This document shows positions 58,401 through 64,000 of a stretch of 64,000 bases of DNA, in pieces; positions within the stretch are counted from its first letter, which is position 1, and every line of letters begins with the position of its first letter. Source of the stretch: Antedon mediterranea (Eukaryota > Echinodermata > Crinoidea > Comatulida > Antedonidae); NCBI RefSeq assembly GCF_964355755.1, contig NC_092670.1, positions 38,675,795-38,739,794 of the forward strand, written 5' to 3'. The notes under the pieces were generated by a model. It was not told where the DNA came from and searched no databases. It was given only the letters and a program-made list of their open reading frames with translations. A program made the position numbers and the translations under genes.

Positions 58401-58998
58401 TGTTCAGTTGATCTGATGGGGATGGTGTTTTAGTCATGAAAAAGAAAGTGAAATAGTTAATTAAAGATGTATTGTCTCCCAAAAAAATTAAATATGAAGA
58501 TTAATAAAATCAGACATTTAATAGGTCATTTTGCAGTTTTAATAAATTTGTTCACTTCTGTAGATTAAATTTAACCAAAAACTCATTGTCTAACAGACAA
58601 TGAGTATTTTTGGCTTTGAATTACATTTTTTTTCAGGTACTAATTTAATTTTGTTTTTCGATCCAGTGTATGGTCAAAGTGAATAACTATTGTGTGACAA
58701 TAAAATGACATACTATATTAAAAGGGAGGGGGGGGGGGGAGACAATATATCTTTAACAAACAGGCTAAACCAAAACAAATTGATCAAAAATAGGATTTTA
58801 AAGAAATACTAGGAAAATTATTATTAATATTGATAAAGGTTAAAGGTTAAAGGTTATTGGATCTGAAGAGATGAGACTAGGGATGTGTCCAATGCTTATT
58901 CACCTTGAATCTGTGTCCTCTTCTGGGTAATGGTCGTGCACATTTATGATATCGAGGCAGGATAGTCCAACGAAAAGCATCCGTTTCTCCGCTGCCAT
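55448..58998 (-). CDS. KHK: Ketohexokinase (fructokinase, PfkB family)
   Basis: Seven coding exons on the minus strand: 58998-58904, 58412-58296, 57823-57689, 57112-57040, 56799-56656, 56245-56157 and 55700-55448, 906 nt, 301 residues (human 298). It transfers phosphate from ATP to fructose C1 in the cytosol. PfkB signatures: RGGNASNTAVV near residue 50, and DTLGAGDTFNAG near the end with the catalytic Asp at 258. Substrate-side blocks WIHFEGRN (exon 4/5 join) and CGMYGLSGI are also seen. Exon 3 is 135 bp, the size of the mutually exclusive vertebrate exons 3a/3c, but only one copy is present. The 3' end lies beside an H1 MITE. The gene is divergent from ABT1. Confidence 0.96.
55795..56036. 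mobile_element. Inverted-repeat element with GAAACGTC motif
   Basis: Arms TATCCGTATATAAG...TTTACGTTAAAC (about 55798-55840) and GTTTAACGTAAAG...TATACGGGTAG (about 55998-56033) are inverted copies. Between them lies AGATGAAGATTTGTTGAAAC followed by GTC, resembling a hammerhead-like CNGATGA...GAAAC arrangement, though the first core base differs from CUGAUGA. No target duplication was identified. KHK intron 6. Confidence 0.5.
57177..57330. mobile_element. MITE family H1 with a triplicated left terminus
   Basis: The terminus AGCTCTGTC(C/T)ACACTATCAA occurs three times in a row (57178, 57202, 57231). The last is followed by the normal core, and the copy is truncated on the right after TTTAGGCATCC. 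KHK intron 3. Confidence 0.88.
57355..57482 (-). mobile_element. tRNA-derived SINE fragment, antisense
   Basis: On the minus strand TGCTTGCCTTTCAATCCCAA then GGGTTCAATCCTGACCTAGT matches the SINE at 20402. CTGGTACTAGGTCAGGATTG is duplicated in tandem here. KHK intron 3. Confidence 0.65.
58034..58185. mobile_element. MITE family H4 (AGGCCAATTTACACAGACGA), TTA target duplication
   Basis: Ends AGGCCAATTTACACAGACGA and CATCCGTATAAATTGGCCT are flanked by TTA at 58031-58033 and 58186-58188. 152 bp, no ORF, with GCGGTAACGGTGA/TACCGTCACCGC arms. KHK intron 2. Confidence 0.85.
58463..58758. mobile_element. MITE family H7
   Basis: Ends AAAGATGTATTGTCTCCC and GGGAGACAATATATCTTTAA. The core CATTGTCTAACAGACAATG is a palindrome. 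A run of Gs (about 58727-58739) lies at the right terminus. KHK intron 1. Confidence 0.78.
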
Positions 58999-61900
58999 TA
59001 GTCAGATTGTGTTCTTCACGTTTTTAAATCTAGTAGTATAGATTTAGGCCCTACTTAGATATAAATGAAAATAATATAATAAGTATTTATCAAAAGAACT
59101 CTTTTAGTTTATTGAGAATAAAGTCATACAGTGCCAACCCACTGGCTGAATGACTTCTTCTGGTCCGACAACACTGTCGTTAATGAGTTTACAAAAAACT
59201 AGGTTTAGCTCTAAAAGTCAATTTTTAACCCTCACTAGCTGAAGCAAAGAACACACAGCATATGTTATAGATTCTTTGGCTGAAGTACTACACAGGGAGA
59301 GCTGTGACACAATAGGACAAAGTCTGTATCCTCTTGAATCTTGTCTATTTATTCATGCATGCATGACCTTCAAAACAGGCATGAGTTATGATAACATGGC
59401 TAAAATAAGGTGAGCCCTCTATACAAAAGAGCGATTAAAGGTTTATTTGGACGGAAAAATTGACATGTGGTCAAAGATGTTTGATGTGGTGGTGTATGAA
59501 ACGTGAATAACCATTGTTTACAAATTCTTACATATAAATGTTTTGACGTGATATGTTTTTAGTTTAATTTGGTTAGTTCAGTAGTAATTCTGTCACTACA
59601 AGTTGAAGTAGTAGTGTGTTTAGGCTATTTATTGAAGGCCTAGCTTATAATATATTAAAAAAGTTATACTGTACTACTAGAGGCCTACCTGGCTAGGCCT
59701 AGATAGCCTAGTAGTAGCGGGTTTCTAGAGAGAGTAGGCCATGGAGGTATACCTCCATGAGTAGGCGGTAATTCGAGCGGTTCGAGCCTATCTTTGCTAC
59801 TACTAGCTACGCCTAGGGTAGTTATTAGGTACCGGCGTACCGTATATACGGACGCTGGCGAGAGTAGAGGGTAAAGGCTGGTTTCCTGTCGACGTAAGAA
59901 CATCACTTTTGTTGCGACTACGTCGATTTGTCGTAAGAAATGCGGATTTTACAGGAAACCGATTACGATCGAAAATTTATAAAATCGACGCAACGTAAGA
60001 AAAATGGTAACGACAAACGATTTTACAGGAAACCGATGACCTAACAATTGTTGCGTTACGACGTTTTCTTCCGATTTTACAGGAAACCGGGATTTTTTAT
60101 CTTACGCTTGAATGAACGCCCTTGCGTCACGTTTCTTACGTCTCTTACGAAAGTTGACTTGAAGTCAACTTTCGCAAGAGACGTAAGCGCAATCGTAACA
60201 AGCAACCAATGAGCGACAAGAGTTATGACGTAATGTGTATGTCCTTATAGTGAAATAAAGCCGGACAATAACATTTGTATGTATTTACTACTATAATTTT
60301 AGCCTAATCATGTTCTAATCAGGGAGTTTTAGGGTTGAGGGATGGGAAAGCGGATAGGTGCAAAGAGGAACAATTTTTAAATATATTCTTTATGCACTCA
60401 GTAACGAAATATTTTTTTCATGTTTTATAGGCCTATAAATAATATACCTCTAAATACAGTAAAACATTTGCGATTTAATACTTTGTTAAAACTGTCACTG
60501 TCATAATCGATTGAAATATAGTCACGATACACCACTACGACGTTTATATTTTTGGTAATTATTAATTAATACAAACGTTGAGAAGGAACTGTCAGTATAG
60601 TTTATTTGTATATAATAATGTGTTTATATATCTAACAGTAGAGCCTATCCACAATCTCAGTAATAAGTTTATTTGTATATATTTTTATATTACATCTAAC
60701 AGTACGAACATTCACAGTAAGAAATGTTCGATTCAAATGAGGACCAAAAATAGGTAATTATGTATTTACAGTATTGTTCAAGTTTATTCTCAAAGGGCCC
60801 ATATATTTACCTACCGTATGTGTTAAACCAAGGGCTCATAAATTTACCTACTTTTTTTAAACCAAACTCTGGCAGACTGTATGAGATTGGGATGTTCCAT
60901 TCATCGCAAATTAATACATTTGTATAATCGTATATTAAATCAAAATAGTATTTTTTAAAGAAAATCGGCCTGTCTTCAACATTATGATGCTGTACTCTAG
61001 CTGTTCAACCGGTTTTCAGCTATTAAAAACAATTATCGTAGGAGGAGATTGGAAAATGCGAAGCCTCCTCGCATTTTTGTAGCGGGTATTTTTCAAGATG
61101 GACATCCATTATTAGACAGTGTATACCACGATCGGAAAACACCCCTATTTGGGGCAAATCGTTGAACCTAAATTCGTTTTAATCGTCAATAACTAATTAT
61201 CTAACTTAATTTAATTAGTAAACAGGGTTACATCAGGTGGTTAAAATCAGTACCGAAAGTACGAACCAACTTTATATACCATCGAGTAAAAATTCTAGAA
61301 GTAAAGCGCGATTTACCGAATTTTGCCCTTACGTAAATTTATATATAGATTATAGGCCTGTAAATAATGGGTATCTTACTGCGGTAGTAGGCCTACTATC
61401 TCATGCTCGATTAGATATGCTTATAGGCCAATAGGCCAATGCCTAGTTTAGGGCCTAGGTAGGTCTAATAATAATAGGAATCTCGAAATGATTTGCCTTT
61501 TTTTAATTTTGAAAACTATTTAAGGCTAGGCCTAGAGGGCCAGGATAATTAATTCATATTTTGATTCATACAAATAATACATAGGCCTTCTAGCCTAGGC
61601 TAGTTTGATTATTTGGTCAAATCAATTCCTATTAGTACGGTACCGTACAGTATTAATTAAGTATTTTACTAATACTGGCCTAGCTTATCTACTGAAAATA
61701 ACATGTTGGTGTGCTGCACTGACAGGTAGGCTACAATAACAACATTCAACATTTTGCGCGAAAAATGATAAAACCCGCTCTAAAAAGAAACACCAATCAG
61801 AGATGTTGTTTCAAATACGTCATAAATCCGACCGACGTAAGAAAAAAATTTTCAACTTTTGTAACAACACTAAAATCGACGTAAGCATACGACGTGTGTT

Positions 61901-62167
61901 TCACAGCCAAAATTTCAACTTTCGGGAGCAGCATAACTACAGATGTTTCTCTGCGGCCCGACACGATCTTGACTAACGTCAACGACGTCAATTTTTTCTC
62001 AACTTTCGTAAGAGACGTAAGAAACGTATGAAACGCAAGAATCGTTGCAAAATTCGACTTCTTACGTCGACAGGAAACCAGCCTTAAGGGCCAACACTAT
62101 TATGGTATTATAGAGGCTAGGTAGGTAGCTACTGTAAACCTAACTGTGTTACCTTATTTCCTTGCAG
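58999..62167. other. Divergent KHK/ABT1 spacer
   Basis: From 58999 to 59871 nothing coding is seen; there are TAGGCCTA octamers and a 20-bp palindrome CATGGAGGTATACCTCCATG at about 59740-59759. Then comes a 2.2-kb inverted-repeat element (59875-62084). The acceptor TTCCTTGCAG at 62158-62167 shows that ABT1 has a non-coding exon further left whose position I cannot fix. Confidence 0.55.
59875..62084. mobile_element. 2.2-kb inverted-repeat element, TAA target duplication, no transposase
   Basis: Perfect 26-bp ends AGGCTGGTTTCCTGTCGACG plus TAAGAA (inverted at 62059-62084) are flanked by TAA at 59872-59874 and 62085-62087. Subterminal ACAGGAAACCG motifs repeat at about 59951, 60025 and 60078. 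A 26-bp-armed palindrome is at 60135-60187. The longest open frames are under 70 codons, so it is non-autonomous or a composite of smaller elements. PIF/Harbinger-like by the target duplication. Confidence 0.72.
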
Positions 62168-62175
62168 CTGTTATC

Positions 62176-63655
62176 ATGTCTGATAAAAACAACGAAAACT
62201 GTTTTGAAGATGATGAAATAAATGAAGAAGACAGTGTCAGTGAAAAAGAAGAAAATGAAGCAGAAGAAAGTAATGAAGAAAAAGACAGTGATGAAGAGAA
62301 GGATGATGATGATGTAGAAAAGAACAGTGATGAAGAAAAAGACAGTGATGAAGAAAATGACATTAGTGATGAAGAGGACAATCTGTTTAAGAAAGAAATA
62401 TTGTCTGCTTCCTTAAAAAGACGGCAAAATAAAAAAGAAAATCCAGGAATTGTTTATCTTAGTAGAATTCCAATGTTTATGCGACCCAATCGATTAAAAC
62501 TTATATTCAGTGAATATGGACAGTTGGGCCGAATCTACCTACAACCAGAAGGTGTGTTACTTTAATTCCAATGGCATAGGGAAGGGGAGGGGAGGAGAGG
62601 GGAGGGGCCGGGGAAGGGAGGAGAGGAGAGGGGAGGGGCATGTGCCACTGTGGTAGAAGAGTTATGCCTATGAAAAGTAAAAAAACTCTTTATTATGATT
62701 GTTGGAACAGTTTAAAAACAAGGACACCACCAGACATGGATAGCATAATTGCTTGTGATCTGCTAGACTTGCTCCAAGTCTGTATTTATTGTCTTTTTTA
62801 TGTTATTCCATACGTCGTCGTTTTGTTTTTTTGTCAGAAAACATCCAAACTCAAGTAATACACATATGAAACGCCATATGTGCAAAAATATACTAATATT
62901 AAGACAAAACTCCATCTGCCCAGACTAGTGATCTGGTGGTACATGTTCCGATTCTTGAAAATTTAGTTCTACATCCCAAAATGTGCACCAGCCCCATTCC
63001 CAAACCAGCCTATGTTGTTATAATAATAATATATATTTATTTTTTACTGATTTACACCGTTTTGTAGAGTACTTGAATTAAATAGTAGTAATAATAGTAT
63101 TCTTTAAAAAATATAGTTCGAAAGTGTATTTTTATTTCATATTAAACATTTTTTTTTATAGAAAAGTACAAAAAAGATCACCGCAAGAAGAAAACCGGTT
63201 CACGCGCAAAAATTTTCACCGAAGGTTGGATTGAATTTAAAAACAAGAAAATTGCTAAGAGGGTAGCGTCGACGTTCAACAACACAAAAATCGGCGGCAA
63301 GAAGACTAGCAGACAATATGACGATATCTGGAACATGAAGTATTTAAGTCGATTTCAATGGAGTCATCTAGTAGAGAGGTTAGAATATGAGAATGCAGTC
63401 AGAGATCAGAGAATGCGTACTGAAATTAGCCAAGTCAAAAAAGAAACAAACTTTTTCATCAAAAATATTGAAAAGAAAAAAGTGCTGGAAAAATTGGAAG
63501 ACAGGAAAAGAAAGAAAGGCGAAGAATGGACGAGTAAGATGAGGAGTTTTAAACAAAGAAAAACCGATGAGAAACATAGTTTATCAAAAGCATTAAATGA
63601 ACATAAAAAAAAGGCTGTCAGTTCAGATTTTCTACATAAAATATTCCAGGCATAG
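62176..63655 (+). CDS. ABT1: Activator of basal transcription 1 (ABT1/Esf2)
   Basis: Two coding exons, 62176-62551 and 63162-63655, 289 residues (human 272). Residues 10-75 are a Glu/Asp/Ser repeat (DSDEEKD). An RRM-like fold follows (GIVYLSRIP as RNP2-like, then GWIEFKNKKIAKRVA), then QYDDIWNMKYLSRFQWSHL, the most conserved family block. A basic coiled-coil tail (REM/KKE-rich) ends in FLHKIFQA. The yeast orthologue Esf2 works in the nucleolus in 18S rRNA processing; animal ABT1 was named for TBP binding. An acceptor lies 9 bases before the ATG region. AATAAA is at 63711-63716, only 56 bases past the stop. Confidence 0.94.
62578..62640 (+). repeat. G-rich tract, possible G-quadruplex
   Basis: About 60 bases of GGGGAGGGGAGGAGAGGGG-type sequence with at least six runs of three or more Gs at short spacing. 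It begins about 27 bases after the donor of ABT1 exon 1, so it lies in the sense strand of the pre-mRNA. G-runs near a donor can bind hnRNP H-type factors. Confidence 0.7.
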
Positions 63656-64000
63656 ATTATGCTCATCATGGATTTTATTGTATCTATTTAATTTGATCGC
63701 CATGGTTAATAATAAACAGTATTAAATGTATGAAAAATCACTGGATGGGGGTACCTCTTATTCAGTAGTTATCCATCAAAACTACACCAATTCATTAACT
63801 AGACATGTAACTCGTCACTTTGACGAGTTTGGTTATCCGCCGCGCAAGTGGTGCAACATTAACATTAAAGGGATAGGTTGAGGACAAAAGGAAGTGTTCA
63901 CGTTGGCATTATGACCTGAACTGAAGAATATGATATGTTGTTATTGCTGAATTTTATTATTTAAATTCATATATAGTATACACAGTATAATCTGTATCCA
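63656..64000. other. ABT1 3' flank with a Helitron-like end
   Basis: The ABT1 poly(A) signal is at 63711. After it comes unique sequence and, from 63799, the end of a fourth Helitron-like copy. The last 100 bases hold nothing recognisable. Confidence 0.6.
63799..63855 (-). mobile_element. Helitron-like 3' terminus, copy 4 (distant relative)
   Basis: On the minus strand: GCGGATAACC, hairpin ACTCGTCAAAGTGACGAGT, TACATGT, CTAG (63802-63799), host T. The hairpin stem, CTAG and the GCGGATAACC block are kept, while the loop and the spacer before CTAG differ from copies 1-3. How far it extends rightward is unclear. Confidence 0.55.

Noticed and set aside
62154-62381. Serine-rich minus-strand open frame
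   Set aside because: Shadow of the acidic Glu/Asp/Ser N terminus of ABT1.

Overview
The window is animal nuclear DNA: compact genes with GT-AG introns, TATA boxes and AATAAA signals, a ferritin mRNA with an iron-responsive element, and dense non-coding transposable elements. The gene set (soma ferritin, EF1-alpha, DENND3, RITA1, kynureninase, ketohexokinase, ABT1) and the abundance of the octamer TAGGCCTA suggest a marine invertebrate deuterostome. An echinoderm is my best guess, but the lineage is an inference.

Layout: a 182-bp satellite array fills 1-1409. Seven protein genes follow, strictly alternating in strand: ferritin (+, 3020-4640), EF1-alpha (-, 5879-8693), DENND3 (+, 28 coding exons, 11251-33096), RITA1 (-, 35750-36334), kynureninase (+, 13 coding exons, 43090-54064), ketohexokinase (-, 7 exons, 55448-58998) and ABT1 (+, 2 coding exons, 62176-63655). 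Neighbours are therefore convergent or divergent, and RITA1/KYNU and KHK/ABT1 look like divergent promoter pairs. I rebuilt every gene exon by exon and each reading frame closes exactly. Two identical tRNA-Thr(UGU) genes sit in opposite orientation in adjacent DENND3 introns.

Introns and spacers are packed with mobile DNA. One MITE family with termini AGCTCTGTC has about 21 copies. At least five other families share a 3-bp TWA target duplication, which is PIF/Harbinger-like. There are also four copies of a Helitron-like family ending in a hairpin plus CTAG, a MULE-like element with ~290-bp inverted repeats and a 9-bp target duplication that carries one of those Helitrons, several tRNA-derived SINEs, and many minisatellites.

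The genes do not form one pathway. Ferritin stores iron, EF1-alpha delivers aminoacyl-tRNA, DENND3 is a Rab12 exchange factor, RITA1 modulates RBPJ/Notch, kynureninase degrades tryptophan metabolites, ketohexokinase phosphorylates fructose and ABT1 acts in ribosome biogenesis. I found no defence or biosynthetic cluster. The most unusual signals are tandem duplications seeded on splice sites: an in-frame duplicated acceptor in DENND3 exon 7, a minisatellite grown from the DENND3 exon 19 donor, and a duplicated acceptor at KYNU exon 11.
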